From NCBI RefSeq assembly GCF_001514195.1, contig NZ_KQ948736.1, positions 252,895 through 316,894 on the forward strand: a stretch of 64,000 nt of DNA. The letters are read 5' to 3'. The DNA comes from Streptomyces griseorubiginosus (lineage in GTDB: Bacteria > Actinomycetota > Actinomycetes > Streptomycetales > Streptomycetaceae). Shown here one piece after another: positions 26,258 to 34,586 of the stretch. The notes beneath the pieces were generated by a model. It did not search any database, had not been told where the DNA came from, and saw only the letters and a program-made list of their open reading frames with translations. Numbering within the stretch: position 1 is the first letter of the stretch; each line of letters starts with the position of its first letter. A program made the translations under genes and the position numbers.

Positions 26258-27466
26258 ATGAGCGGACCGCCGAGGGGTGCGGAGACGCGTCCCGTCCACG
26301 AGGCCCTCGCCGCCACCCGTCTCGTGGACCACCACTGCCACGGGGTCGTCACCGACGCCCTCGACCGCCAGGGCTTCGAGTCGCTGCTCACCGAGGGTGC
26401 GGCCTGGCCCGGGATCTCGCCGTTCGACAGCCCGGTCGGCGTGGCGGTCCGCCGCCACTGCGCACCCCTACTGGACCTGCCCCGCCACGCGTCGCCCGAG
26501 GACTACCTGGCCCGGCGCGCCGAACTCGGCGTGCGGGAGGTCGACCGCCGCTTCCTGACCGCCGCCGGCACGGACGTCCTCTGTGTGGACACCGGACATC
26601 TGCCGGAACGTCTCAGCACCCCGGCCCAGCTGGCGGAGGCGGCGGGCGGGACGGCGTACGAGGTCGTCCGGCTGGAGAGCGTCGCCGAGGCGGTCGCGGC
26701 GCGGGGCGTGACGGCACGGTCGTACGCCGACGGGTTCCGCGCGGCGGCCCTGGAGGCGGTCGGACGGACCGGTGTGGTGGCCGTGAAGTCGGTCGCCGCC
26801 TACCGCACCGGCTTCGACCTGGACCCGGCCCGGCCCACCGAGCAGGAGGTCACCCGCGCCGCCGGGGAGTGGCTGGCGCGCGGTGGCCGGCTCGCCGATC
26901 CCGTCCTCGTACGGCATCTGCTGTGGACCGCCGTGGACCTCGGCCTGCCGCTCCAGCTGCACACCGGGTTCGGCGACAGTGACATCCGGATGCACCGCGT
27001 CGACCCGACCCTCCTCACGGACTGGCTGCACCTGACCGCGGGCACGGTTCCGGTCCTGCTGCTGCACTGCTGGCCGTACCAGCGGCAGGCCGCCTATCTG
27101 GCCGCGGTGTTCGAGCAGGTGTACCTGGACGTCGGTCTCACCCTCCACCACGTCGGCCCGGCGCGGTCCCGGGCGATCCTGGCGGAGGCGCTGGAGATCA
27201 CCCCGTTCCGCAAGCTCCTCTACAGCTCGGACGCGTACGGACTGGCCGAGTTCCATCTGCTGGGCGCGCTGTCCTTCCGGCAGGGGCTGGGCGCGCTGCT
27301 CCAGGAGCGGGTGGACGCCGACGAGCTGAGCCTGCCGGACGCGTTGCGCGTCGCGGCCTGGACGAGCGGGGACAACGCCCGCCGCCTCTACGGACTTCCT
27401 GCCCCGGCCCCGTCCCACCAGGCGGGCGCGACTGAGCGCCCGCCGTCCCCGGAAAGTATGATCTAG
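26258..27466 (+). CDS. Amidohydrolase family protein (FluG N-terminal type)
   Basis: A 402-residue amidohydrolase_2 TIM-barrel protein. Metal ligands are visible in RLVDHHCHGVV (H-x-H), QLHTGFGDSD, VLLLHCWPYQRQAAYLA and KLLYSSDAYGLAEFHLLGAL (Asp). Two bases separate it from the glutamine-synthetase-like gene, so the pair is one operon. Fungal FluG and plant nodulin/GS fusions contain exactly this amidohydrolase followed by a GS domain. It would hydrolyse an amide or gamma-glutamyl-type bond produced or consumed by its partner. The C-terminal 20 residues are Pro/Ala-rich and probably disordered. Confidence 0.85.
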   Translation: MSGPPRGAETRPVHEALAATRLVDHHCHGVVTDALDRQGFESLLTEGAAWPGISPFDSPVGVAVRRHCAPLLDLPRHASPEDYLARRAELGVREVDRRFLTAAGTDVLCVDTGHLPERLSTPAQLAEAAGGTAYEVVRLESVAEAVAARGVTARSYADGFRAAALEAVGRTGVVAVKSVAAYRTGFDLDPARPTEQEVTRAAGEWLARGGRLADPVLVRHLLWTAVDLGLPLQLHTGFGDSDIRMHRVDPTLLTDWLHLTAGTVPVLLLHCWPYQRQAAYLAAVFEQVYLDVGLTLHHVGPARSRAILAEALEITPFRKLLYSSDAYGLAEFHLLGALSFRQGLGALLQERVDADELSLPDALRVAAWTSGDNARRLYGLPAPAPSHQAGATERPPSPESMI

Positions 27467-27468
27467 CA

Positions 27469-28005
27469 ATGTCTGACTTGACCGATACCACGCCCGGCTG
27501 GCTGAGCGCCGACGACCTCGAGCAGGCGCGCGCCCGGATGCCCATCCTGTACGTCGAGGCGGTGCCCGTGCGCGTCGACGACAGCGGCGAAGTCACCAGC
27601 GTCGGCCTGCTGCTGCGCATCGGACCCGACGGAACGGTCAGCCGGACCCTGGTCTCCGGCCGCGTTCTGCACCACGAGCGGGTCCGGGACGCCCTGCTGC
27701 GCCACCTGGAGAAGGACCTGGGGCCCGTGGCGCTGCCCCGGATCCCGTCCTCGCTCCAGCCGTTCACGGTGGCGGAGTACTTCCCCACCCAGGGCATCAC
27801 CCCGTACCACGACCCGCGCCAGCACGCGGTGTCCCTCGCCTACGTCGTCCCGGTGACCGGTGACTGCCGGCCCCGCCAGGACGCCCTGGACCTGGTGTGG
27901 TTCAGCCCGCAGGAGGCCTTGTCACCGGCGGTGGAGAGCGAGATGCCCGGCGGGCACGGAGTGCTGCTCAAGCAGGCGCTGGCCCATGTCGGCTGTGTGA
28001 TCTGA
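27469..28005 (+). CDS. DUF4916 NUDIX-like protein
   Basis: A 178-residue protein starting two bases after the amidohydrolase stop. The central region, VEAVPVRVDDSGEVTSVGLLLRIGPDGTVSRTLVSGRVL, is a NUDIX-like sheet, and LQPFTVAEYFPTQGITPYHDPRQHAVSLAYVVPVTGD is characteristic of DUF4916. The catalytic NUDIX helix with REUxEE is not present, so it may bind a nucleotide without hydrolysing it. The tight spacing places it in the FluG-like operon, but a functional link is not established. Confidence 0.8.
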   Translation: MSDLTDTTPGWLSADDLEQARARMPILYVEAVPVRVDDSGEVTSVGLLLRIGPDGTVSRTLVSGRVLHHERVRDALLRHLEKDLGPVALPRIPSSLQPFTVAEYFPTQGITPYHDPRQHAVSLAYVVPVTGDCRPRQDALDLVWFSPQEALSPAVESEMPGGHGVLLKQALAHVGCVI

Positions 28006-28009
28006 CCCG

Positions 28010-28069
28010 CTCAGCCGGAGTCCTTGCGCTGGGTGGGCGCGGCTCAGTCGGATTCCTTGCGCTGGGTGG
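28010..28069. repeat. Tandem 33-bp duplication of the DUF2218 gene tail
   Basis: CTCAGYCGGAKTCCTTGCGCTGGGTGG occurs at 28010 and again at 28043, a 33-bp period. The second copy holds the actual stop codon (TCA at 28044-28046 on the plus strand); the first repeats the last codons (TQRKxSx then stop) in the same frame, just downstream of the gene. Confidence 0.8.
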
Positions 28070-28373
28070 TGCCCGGCTCGCCGCCGTCCCGCGTCCATGC
28101 GACGACGAGTTCGTCCTTGGTGCCGAAGCGGACCAGGTGGCTGCCTACCACGCCCTCCAGGAGGTCGAGGTGCTCGGACTCCGTCTCCAGCGTCAGCAGC
28201 AGCGCGCCCTCGGTGGCGGTGAGGGAGCCCCTGCCTCCGTTCTGGAAGAGCAGGCTGCCCTCACCGCTCTCCTCGTCCCAGCTGGTCGTGGAGCGACGCC
28301 CGAGGTGTGAGGCGAGCTGCTTGGCGTAGCGGTGCGGGCGGTCGGTGGCGACGCGGGCTTCGGAGCGGGGCAT
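28044..28373 (-). CDS. DUF2218 domain protein
   Basis: A 109-residue protein whose blocks ARVATDRPHRYAKQLASHLGRRS, GSLTATEGALLLTLETESEHLDLLEGVVGSHLVRFGTKDEL and VVAWTR match the DUF2218 family, found mostly in proteobacteria and actinomycetes; some members are near siderophore genes. Function unknown. The protein is a compact alpha+beta domain with no signal peptide. The C-terminal TQRKESD tail is duplicated downstream of the stop in the same frame. No partner gene is obvious: the neighbour downstream is convergent. Confidence 0.8.
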   Translation of the reverse strand: MPRSEARVATDRPHRYAKQLASHLGRRSTTSWDEESGEGSLLFQNGGRGSLTATEGALLLTLETESEHLDLLEGVVGSHLVRFGTKDELVVAWTRDGGEPGTTQRKESD

Positions 28374-28461
28374 GGGAACTCCCAGGAGTGCGGTGGCGCT
28401 TGATGTTGCCGCAACACCGGGCGCCCCGCGCTCATTCCGTACCCCTGACCCACCGCGCCGG

Positions 28462-29391
28462 CTACGCGCGGATCTTGCTCGTCATGGCGAACTCGTCGGC
28501 CTCCGCGAGGTCGAACTCCCCGTGGTCGCTGCCCAGTCCCTGGGCGACCAGCGCGGCCGCGGCACTGCCGAGGACGGCCGCCTCGCGAGGCGTACGGCCC
28601 AGGCTCACCCCGCGCAGGAAGCCCGCCGAGAAGGCGTCGCCGCAGCCGGTGGTGTCGACGACCTCGACCTCGAAGGCGGGGATCGTCTCGGTGCCCTCGG
28701 CCGTGACCAGGAGGGCGCCTTCGCCGCCGCGGGTGACCGCGACCAGGCCCACCCCGCCGGCCAGGAACTTCCTGGCGCCGGTGACGAGGTCCTCCTCCTC
28801 GCTGAAGCCGACGACCTGGTCGTCGTTGGGGACAAGGAAGTCGATGTACGGGAGCAGCGGCTCGATCTGGTCGAAGGTGCCGAGGTAGCCCGGGGCCAGG
28901 AGGTCGACCGAGGTGACGACGCCGTGGTCCTTGGCGTGCGCCAGGACGCGGACGGCGACGTCGGCGCCGATGAGTTCGGGTCCGCCGAGGTGCAGATGGC
29001 TCGCTTCGGCGACCGCGTCCCAGGGGATGTCGTCGAGGCCGTAGGTGATGTTGGCGCCGAGCAGGTGGAGGGAGGGGCGGTCGCCGTTGGGGCGGATCGG
29101 CAGGACGCTCGCGGAGGTGGCGGTGTCCCGGCGCCGCACCAGCAGTTCGGTGTCGATGCCCGCCTTCCGCAGCAGCTGGATCAGCAGGTCGCCCGTGGGG
29201 TCGGTGCCGATCGCTCCCGTGGTGCGGACCGAGGCGCCCAGCTTGGCCAGGGTGAGGGCGGTGCCGGCCGCCGTGCCTGCGGCGGTCATCCGGATGTCCT
29301 CGACGAGGGTCGCGCCCTGCCCTTCGGGTATCTCCTCGACCGGCCGGACCAGCACGTCCAGGACGTGCACACCCATGGTGACGACGTTCAT
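28462..29391 (-). CDS. PfkB/ribokinase-family sugar kinase
   Basis: A 309-residue kinase starting MNVVTMGVHVLDVLVRPV. The N-terminal MTAAGTAAGTALTLAKLGA replaces the usual G-G-x-x-x-N-x-A signature in part; the C-terminal VEVVDTTGCGDAFSAGFLRG is the intact PfkB signature 2 with the anion hole (GCGD) and catalytic Asp. It phosphorylates a sugar or related alcohol with ATP. The ATG overlaps the stop of the class II aldolase gene by four bases (ATGA), so the two form a kinase-aldolase operon. In such pairs the phosphorylated sugar is usually cleaved by the aldolase to DHAP and an aldehyde. Confidence 0.87.
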   Translation of the reverse strand: MNVVTMGVHVLDVLVRPVEEIPEGQGATLVEDIRMTAAGTAAGTALTLAKLGASVRTTGAIGTDPTGDLLIQLLRKAGIDTELLVRRRDTATSASVLPIRPNGDRPSLHLLGANITYGLDDIPWDAVAEASHLHLGGPELIGADVAVRVLAHAKDHGVVTSVDLLAPGYLGTFDQIEPLLPYIDFLVPNDDQVVGFSEEEDLVTGARKFLAGGVGLVAVTRGGEGALLVTAEGTETIPAFEVEVVDTTGCGDAFSAGFLRGVSLGRTPREAAVLGSAAAALVAQGLGSDHGEFDLAEADEFAMTSKIRA

Positions 29392-30065
29392 CTGTTCCCC
29401 TCCTGAGCGGATTGCGTGGTGCCGTAGTTGCGGGCGAGGGCGGCCTCGATCACCGCGATCTGCTGCTGTTCGTCGAGGGCGCGCGGCGTCCCGAGGACGG
29501 CCGCGCGCTGGTACACACCGCAGGCCCATTCGAGGAGCAACGCGTGCTCGACGGCCTTGTCGAGGGTCGGGGCGTGGGTGACCGCACCGTGGTTGGCCAT
29601 CAGGGCGGCCCCTCTCCCGTCCAGCGCGGTGAGGACCGACTCGGCGAGTTCCGGGGTGCCGAAGGTGGCGTACGGCGCGACCCGGACGGTGCCGCCGAGC
29701 GCGAGCAACTGATAGTGGATGCAGGGCAGTTCGTCGAGGACGAGGGAGAGGGCGGTGGCCATCGGGGCGTGGGTGTGCACGACGGCCGTGGTGCCGTAGC
29801 GCCGGTAGACACCGAGGTGGAGGTCGAGCTCCGAGGTGGGCAGCAGCTCTCCGGCCACGATCTCGCCGTCGAGGTCCACGACGGTCACCTGCTCCGGGGT
29901 GAGCTCGGCGAGGACGGCTCCGGTCGCGGTGATGGCGACCCGGTCCTCGACCCGCACGCTGACATTGCCCGCCGTACCGATGAGCAGGCCCTCGGCCCCC
30001 AGACGGCGGCAGGCGGCCGCCACGGCGACCCGTTCCTCGCTCAGCACCGGGCTTGAGTCGGTCAT
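29388..30065 (-). CDS. Class II aldolase/adducin family protein
   Basis: A 225-residue zinc aldolase of the FucA/AraD type. GLLIGTAGNVSVRV is the phosphate-binding loop, LPTSELDLHLGVYRRY contains the catalytic Glu, TAVVHTHAPMATALS supplies the two zinc His residues and ALMANHGAVTHAPTL the third His. It likely cleaves a sugar phosphate to DHAP and an aldehyde such as lactaldehyde. It is the first gene of the operon and diverges from a TetR gene across a 58-bp spacer containing a clear operator. Confidence 0.87.
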   Translation of the reverse strand: MTDSSPVLSEERVAVAAACRRLGAEGLLIGTAGNVSVRVEDRVAITATGAVLAELTPEQVTVVDLDGEIVAGELLPTSELDLHLGVYRRYGTTAVVHTHAPMATALSLVLDELPCIHYQLLALGGTVRVAPYATFGTPELAESVLTALDGRGAALMANHGAVTHAPTLDKAVEHALLLEWACGVYQRAAVLGTPRALDEQQQIAVIEAALARNYGTTQSAQEGNR

Positions 30066-30081
30066 GCGCGCGACGCTAACC

Positions 30082-30108
30082 TAAACGTGAAACAAAGTCA
30101 CGTTCACG
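30082..30108. promoter_or_regulatory. TetR-type operator between aldolase operon and tetR
   Basis: AACGTGA (30082-30088) and TCACGTT (30096-30102) form a perfect seven-base inverted repeat with a seven-base spacer; a third half-site TCACGTT follows at 30102-30108. The element fills most of the 58-bp divergent spacer, so the adjacent TetR protein very probably binds here and controls both its own gene and the aldolase-kinase operon. Confidence 0.65.
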
Positions 30109-30123
30109 TTCGGAGGTGGTCCC

Positions 30124-30783
30124 GTGGCCGAGTCCGCCCCGGGCGCCGACCCCGCCGCCTGGATCGCCTCCCTGCGCCGCACTCCCCAGCAGGCCCGCAG
30201 CCGGGCCCGGCTGGCCAGGGTGCTGGACGCCGCGGAGCGCATCCTGGTCGAGGAGGGCGTGGAGGCGCTCACCACGACCCGGATCGCGTCCGAGGCGCGG
30301 GTGTCGGTCGGCTCGCTGTACCAGTACCTGCCCGACCGCGGCGCGATCATCGAGGCGCTGGCGGCCGGCTACTTCGCGAAGCTGGAAGCCGCGATGGACG
30401 CGCTCGCCTCCGCCGCGGCCACCGAGCGCTGGGAGGACCCGGTCGGCGTCCTCATCGACGCGTACGCGGAGATCTACCGCACCGAGCACGGCTTCCGCGC
30501 CCTGTGGTTCGGCAGCGGACTGACCGAGCGGACCCGGGCCGCGGACCGGGAGCACAAACGCCGGATGGCCGACGGGATCCGCCGCATCCTGCTCACCCTG
30601 CGTCTCGCCGAGGACGACGACACCCTCGCCCGCGTCTGCCACGCGGCCGTTCTCGCCGCCGACGCCCTCGCGCAGGAGGCGTTCCGCAGGGACGTCAAGG
30701 GGGACGCGGCGCTGCTGGAGGAGGCGAAGATCCTGCTGCGGGGTTACCTCACGGACGTCGCGGCGCGGTACAACGTCTCCTGA
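30124..30783 (+). CDS. TetR-family transcriptional regulator
   Basis: A 219-residue regulator with GTG start behind CGGAGGTGG. The HTH spans about residues 27-72: ARVLDAAERILVEEGVEALTTTRIASEARVSVGSLYQYLPDRGAIIEAL, with VSVGSLYQYLPDR the recognition helix region. The ligand domain includes GFRALWFGSGLTERTRAADREHKRRMADGIRRIL. Its divergent arrangement with the aldolase-kinase operon and the inverted repeat between them mark it as their local repressor. The inducer is probably a metabolite of that pathway. Confidence 0.87.
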   Translation: MAESAPGADPAAWIASLRRTPQQARSRARLARVLDAAERILVEEGVEALTTTRIASEARVSVGSLYQYLPDRGAIIEALAAGYFAKLEAAMDALASAAATERWEDPVGVLIDAYAEIYRTEHGFRALWFGSGLTERTRAADREHKRRMADGIRRILLTLRLAEDDDTLARVCHAAVLAADALAQEAFRRDVKGDAALLEEAKILLRGYLTDVAARYNVS

Positions 30784-30807
30784 CGTCTTCGAACCGACGG
30801 GGGACCC

Positions 30808-31110
30808 ATGCGGCTCACCTTCACCGGCCGGGTGGTCGAATGGCGCGGCCCGGCCCCCTACTACTTCGTCCCGGTGCCCGACCAGGAGTCCGCCGACATC
30901 GGCGAGGTGGCGAGGGCGGCCACGTACGGCTGGGGCGTGATCCCGGTCGAGGCCCGCATCGGCGAGACCACCTTCACGACCTCGCTCTTCCCGAAGGACG
31001 GCGGCTACCTGCTCCCCCTCAAGAACGCCGTACGCAAGCCGGAAGGACTCGACGCGGGGGACGACGTACGGGTGGAGCTGACGGTACGCCTCCAGCGCCC
31101 GGTCGGCTGA
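30808..31110 (+). CDS. DUF1905 domain protein
   Basis: A 100-residue beta-barrel-like domain protein. MRLTFTGRVVEWRGPAPYYFVPVPDQESADI and GWGVIPVEARIGETTFTTSLFPKDGGYLLPLKNAVRKPEGLDAGDDV are the conserved DUF1905 blocks. The family is small and of unknown function, sometimes fused to YdeI/OmpD-associated domains. It begins 24 bp after tetR and may be co-transcribed with it. The last 17 bases of the gene are imperfectly repeated just after the stop. Confidence 0.8.
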   Translation: MRLTFTGRVVEWRGPAPYYFVPVPDQESADIGEVARAATYGWGVIPVEARIGETTFTTSLFPKDGGYLLPLKNAVRKPEGLDAGDDVRVELTVRLQRPVG

Positions 31111-31126
31111 AGCGCCCCGTCGGTTG
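31094..31126. repeat. 17-bp tandem duplication at the DUF1905 stop codon
   Basis: AGCGCCCGGTCGGCTG at 31094 recurs as AGCGCCCCGTCGGTTG at 31111, a 17-bp period with two mismatches in 16 bases. The TGA stop (31108-31110) is at the end of the first unit. Confidence 0.6.
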
Positions 31127-31170
31127 CGGCGCCCGAGGGCACCGACACGACGCCCACGTATCGTGCAGCC

Positions 31171-32199
31171 GTGACCGACACCGAGCCCCTGCGGCTGCCC
31201 GAGATGCCGTTGCACGATCCGTTCGTCGTCGCCGACGAGGAGACGCGGACGTACTACCTCTACACCTCCAACGAGCCGTCGGCGTCAGGGGTGGAGGGGG
31301 TCGGGACGATGGTCTACCGCAGCCGCGACCTGAGGGAGTGGACGCGGCCCGTGGTGGTGTTCCGGACCGGCGAGCAGGAGGGGCTCTGGGCGCGGGACGG
31401 CGGATGGGCGCCCGAGGTGCACGCCTGGGGCGGCCGGTACTACCTGTTCACCACCCTGCACGACGAGAGCCGTCCGCTGCCGGTGCCGCCCGCCGGGCGG
31501 TGGGGTACGCCATTCCAGCTGCCGAACCACGCACGCGGCACGATCACCGCCGTGTCCGACTCGCTGCTGGGCCCCTTCACCGTCGTCGACCCGACCGGAC
31601 CCACCCCGCCCGCGCACCTCATGACCCTCGACGGCACGCTCCACGTCGATCCGGCCGGGCAGCCCTGGATGGTGTACGCGCACGAGTGGCTCCAGACCGT
31701 GGACGGGACCATCGAGGCGGTCCGGCTGGCTCCGGATCTCACCGCGACGATCGGTGACCCCGTCTTCCTGTTCAAGGGCTCGGACGCGTCCTGGCTGGGT
31801 GAGCAGATCCCCGCCGGCGTACCGCACCAGCTCGCGCCCTACGTCACCGACGGCCCCCAGCTCCATCGCACCCCCGACGGCGGCCTGCTCATGCTCTGGT
31901 CGACGTACGAGAAGAACACGGCGGGTGCGGACGGCACCGTCAGCGGTGGTTACGTGCAGACCTACGCGGTCTCCAAGTCCGGTGCGCTGCAAGGGCCCTG
32001 GGAGCAGCGGCGGCCGCTGGTCCGGGACGACAGCGGGCACGGCATGCTGTTTCGGGCCTTCGACGGACGGCTGATGATGATCCTGCACCGCCCCTTCGAG
32101 AACGCGCGCGGGAAGCTGTACGAGATGCGCTTCGAGGGCGACGAGCTGCGGGTGGTGCGGCAGTGCACCGACCTCGACGGCGACGGGACCGGCGTCTGA
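31171..32199 (+). CDS. Glycoside hydrolase family 43-like protein
   Basis: A 342-residue five-bladed beta-propeller protein. MPLHDPFVVADEETRTYYLYTS carries the first-blade catalytic Asp (LHDPF), WAPEVHAWGGRYYLFTT the second-blade motif, and the mid-region LMTLDGTLHVDPAGQPWMVYAHEW the third with its Asp pKa modulator. No signal peptide is present, so it acts in the cytoplasm, consistent with a second step in arabinoside or xyloside breakdown after oligosaccharide import. No sugar transporter is adjacent. The start is GTG. Confidence 0.85.
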   Translation: MTDTEPLRLPEMPLHDPFVVADEETRTYYLYTSNEPSASGVEGVGTMVYRSRDLREWTRPVVVFRTGEQEGLWARDGGWAPEVHAWGGRYYLFTTLHDESRPLPVPPAGRWGTPFQLPNHARGTITAVSDSLLGPFTVVDPTGPTPPAHLMTLDGTLHVDPAGQPWMVYAHEWLQTVDGTIEAVRLAPDLTATIGDPVFLFKGSDASWLGEQIPAGVPHQLAPYVTDGPQLHRTPDGGLLMLWSTYEKNTAGADGTVSGGYVQTYAVSKSGALQGPWEQRRPLVRDDSGHGMLFRAFDGRLMMILHRPFENARGKLYEMRFEGDELRVVRQCTDLDGDGTGV

Positions 32200-32221
32200 G
32201 GCGCGTGCGGGCGGGCCGGAT

Positions 32222-32878
32222 TCAGATCGCCTCGCGCACGGCCCGCTCGAAGCCCTCCACATGGCTGCGGGCGAGCCGTGCCGCGCGGTCGGCGTCCCCG
32301 GCCACGATCGCCGCGATCAGCGGGCCGTGCTCCTCGACATGTCCCGCCATGCCGGACAGCCGGTCGACGAACAGGCACCAGATGCGGGTGGCCAGGTTGT
32401 CGTGGCGGACGAGGGTGTCCTCCAGGTACGGGTTGTGCGTGGCGGTGTAGACGGCCCGGTGCACCCTGAGGTCCAGCCGCATCAGCTCGGCGGGGTCCCG
32501 GCCGAGGCCTCCGTCCTCCAGCTCGGTCCGGAGTGCCGTCAGGTTCGCCCGGTCGGCCGCCGTGGCGCGCCGCGCGGCCTGGGCTGCGGCCAGGGGCTCC
32601 AGTTCCAGGCGCACCTCGGAGATGTGTGCCAGGTCGGTGATGTTGACCTCGGTGGCGAAGGTGCCGCGCCGTGGATACGTCGTGATCAGGCGCTCGTACT
32701 GGAGCCGCTTGAGCGCCTCGCGCACCGGCGTGCGGCCGACGCCGAGCGACTGGCCCAGCTGCTCTTCGTTGATCGGCGCGCCGGGGCGGATCTCCAGCAT
32801 GACGAGCCGGTCCCGGATGGCGCGGTACGCGCGCTCGGCGAGCGACAGTTCCTCGGCCTCGGCCGCGACCTGCTGCAT
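32222..32878 (-). CDS. GntR/FadR-subfamily (FCD) transcriptional regulator
   Basis: A 218-residue regulator. The winged helix occupies residues about 12-72 (LAERAYRAIRDRLVMLEIRPGAPINEEQLGQSLGVGRTPVREALKRLQYERLITTYPRRGTFA), with VGRTPVREALKRL as recognition helix. The FCD effector domain has DLRVHRAVYTATHNPYLED, carrying the metal-binding Asp and His residues, and a third His in SHVEGFERAV. It is divergent from a serine hydroxymethyltransferase gene whose promoter overlaps an AT-rich palindrome, so it is the likely regulator of that gene. Confidence 0.87.
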   Translation of the reverse strand: MQQVAAEAEELSLAERAYRAIRDRLVMLEIRPGAPINEEQLGQSLGVGRTPVREALKRLQYERLITTYPRRGTFATEVNITDLAHISEVRLELEPLAAAQAARRATAADRANLTALRTELEDGGLGRDPAELMRLDLRVHRAVYTATHNPYLEDTLVRHDNLATRIWCLFVDRLSGMAGHVEEHGPLIAAIVAGDADRAARLARSHVEGFERAVREAI

Positions 32879-32888
32879 GGATGCCCCC

Positions 32889-32939
32889 TTGACCGGTCCC
32901 CGCAAGCTCCCATACTTTACCGCACAGGTTGATATATCA
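32889..32939 (+). promoter_or_regulatory. Promoter and TGATATATCA operator for the SHMT gene
   Basis: TTGACC (32889-32894) and TACTTT (32913-32918) are separated by 18 bases and form a good plus-strand promoter. The perfect 10-base palindrome TGATATATCA (32930-32939) lies where transcription should begin, the position expected for a repressor block. In so GC-rich a genome this AT-rich palindrome stands out; GntR-FCD regulators bind similar short palindromes. The SHMT start codon is 35 bases further on. Confidence 0.6.
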
Positions 32940-32974
32940 GTTGCCCATGAGTTGGCTCTCAGGATGGTGCACAG

Positions 32975-34297
32975 ATGGCAACGAGTACGTCGCTCACCAC
33001 GCCCACCGCCTCCCTCACCGCGCCCGCCTCCTCCCTCGCCCTCCCCCTCGCCGAACTCGACCCAGAGGTCGCCGCCGCGGTCGGCGCCGAGCTGCACCGC
33101 CAGCAGTCCACCCTCGAGATGATCGCCTCGGAGAACTTCGCCCCGACCGCGGTCATGGAGGTCCAGGGCTCGGTCCTGACCAACAAGTACGCCGAGGGCT
33201 ACCCGGGTCGCCGCTACTACGGCGGCTGTGAACACGTCGATGTCATCGAACGGTTGGCCATCGCCCGCGTCAGGGAGCTCTTCGGCGCCGAGGCCGCCAA
33301 CGTCCAGCCGCACTCGGGCGCCCAGGCCAACGCGGCCGCGATGTTCGCCCTGTTGCAGCCCGGCGACACCATCCTCGGGCTGGACCTGGCGCACGGCGGG
33401 CATCTGACCCACGGCATGCGCCTCAACTACTCGGGCAAGCTGTACGACGTCGTGCCGTACCACGTGCGCGAGACCGACCTCCGCGTCGACATGGACGAGG
33501 TGGAGCAGCTCGCCCTCGCGCACCGGCCGAAGATGATCGTCGCGGGCTGGTCGGCCTACCCCCGGCAGCTGGACTTCGCGGAGTTCCGCCGGATCGCCGA
33601 CGCGGTGGGCGCGTATCTGATGGTGGACATGGCGCACTTCGCCGGCCTGGTGGCCGCGGGGCTGCATCCGAACCCGGTGCCGTACGCCGACGTCGTCACG
33701 ACGACCACCCACAAGACCCTCGGCGGCCCGCGCGGCGGTGTGATCCTGAGCCGGGCCGACCTGGCCAAGAAGATCAACTCGGCGGTCTTCCCGGGGCAGC
33801 AGGGCGGACCGCTGGAGCATGTCGTCGCGGCGAAGGCGGTGGCCTTCAAAGTGGCCGCCTCGGAGGAGTTCAGGGAGCGGCAGCGGCGCACCCTGCGGGG
33901 CGCGAAGATCCTCGCCGGCCGGCTACTCGCCGACGATGTCGCCGAAGCCGGGATCACCGTCCTGACCGGCGGCACCGAAGTGCACCTGATCCTGGTCGAC
34001 TTGAGGAACTCCGAGCTCGACGGCAAGCAGGCCGAGGACCGGCTGCACCGCATCGGCATCACGGTCAACCGCAACGCCGTGCCGTTCGACCCACGCCCGC
34101 CGATGGTCTCCTCGGGGCTGCGCATCGGCACCCCCGCCCTGGCCACCCGCGGCTTCGGCGACACGGAGTTCCGTGAGGTCGCCGACATCATCGCGGAGTC
34201 CCTGAAGGGCGAACGCCCCGCGGACGAGCTGCGCACGCGGGTCGAGAAGCTGGCCGCAGCGTTCCCGCTCTACGCGGACGGCTCTCGGCGGAACTGA
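32975..34297 (+). CDS. glyA: Serine hydroxymethyltransferase
   Basis: A 440-residue PLP enzyme. [18 protein letters not shown] and [21 protein letters not shown] are the family N-terminal blocks, [19 protein letters not shown] the cofactor site, and [19 protein letters not shown] contains the Lys that binds PLP. It interconverts serine and glycine with tetrahydrofolate. The N-terminal extension of about 25 residues ([19 protein letters not shown]) is disordered. The divergent GntR protein and the downstream kbl/tdh genes suggest a glycine/serine catabolic role distinct from a housekeeping copy. The end of the gene is tandemly duplicated over the stop codon. Confidence 0.93.
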   Translation: MATSTSLTTPTASLTAPASSLALPLAELDPEVAAAVGAELHRQQSTLEMIASENFAPTAVMEVQGSVLTNKYAEGYPGRRYYGGCEHVDVIERLAIARVRELFGAEAANVQPHSGAQANAAAMFALLQPGDTILGLDLAHGGHLTHGMRLNYSGKLYDVVPYHVRETDLRVDMDEVEQLALAHRPKMIVAGWSAYPRQLDFAEFRRIADAVGAYLMVDMAHFAGLVAAGLHPNPVPYADVVTTTTHKTLGGPRGGVILSRADLAKKINSAVFPGQQGGPLEHVVAAKAVAFKVAASEEFRERQRRTLRGAKILAGRLLADDVAEAGITVLTGGTEVHLILVDLRNSELDGKQAEDRLHRIGITVNRNAVPFDPRPPMVSSGLRIGTPALATRGFGDTEFREVADIIAESLKGERPADELRTRVEKLAAAFPLYADGSRRN

Positions 34298-34328
34298 GAG
34301 GGCACTGTCGGGACTGAGAGGGCCCTGT
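34289..34328. repeat. 20-bp tandem duplication over the SHMT stop codon
   Basis: CGGAACTGAGAGGGCACTGT (34289-34308) is followed directly by CGGGACTGAGAGGGCCCTGT (34309-34328), 18 of 20 bases identical. The first unit contains the TGA stop of the SHMT gene. Confidence 0.8.
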
Positions 34329-34340
34329 AGCGGGCCACGG

Positions 34341-34374
34341 AAAAGGCCGTTCTCCCGTCGATGGGAAAACGGCC
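34341..34374 (-). terminator. Factor-independent terminator downstream of second tRNA-Pro
   Basis: On the minus strand GGCCGTTTTCCC pairs with GGGAGAACGGCC (12 bases, one U-G wobble) around a six-base loop and is followed by TTTT, a canonical intrinsic terminator 20 bases after the tRNA. In the plus direction the hairpin is preceded by AAAA and could also end SHMT transcripts. Confidence 0.8.
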
Positions 34375-34394
34375 TCCGACCTGCGTGAAGCTGG

Positions 34395-34468
<74 letters not shown>

Positions 34469-34586
34469 GTGCCCGTCTGACCTGGGGTTTCCCCTGGCCG
34501 AACGCGCAAAGAAACCATACCGCACTCGGGTCGATGGTCGCGCACCCGTTTCCCGCTGGCCCTCGGGCCCGGCCGGGCACGGGAGC

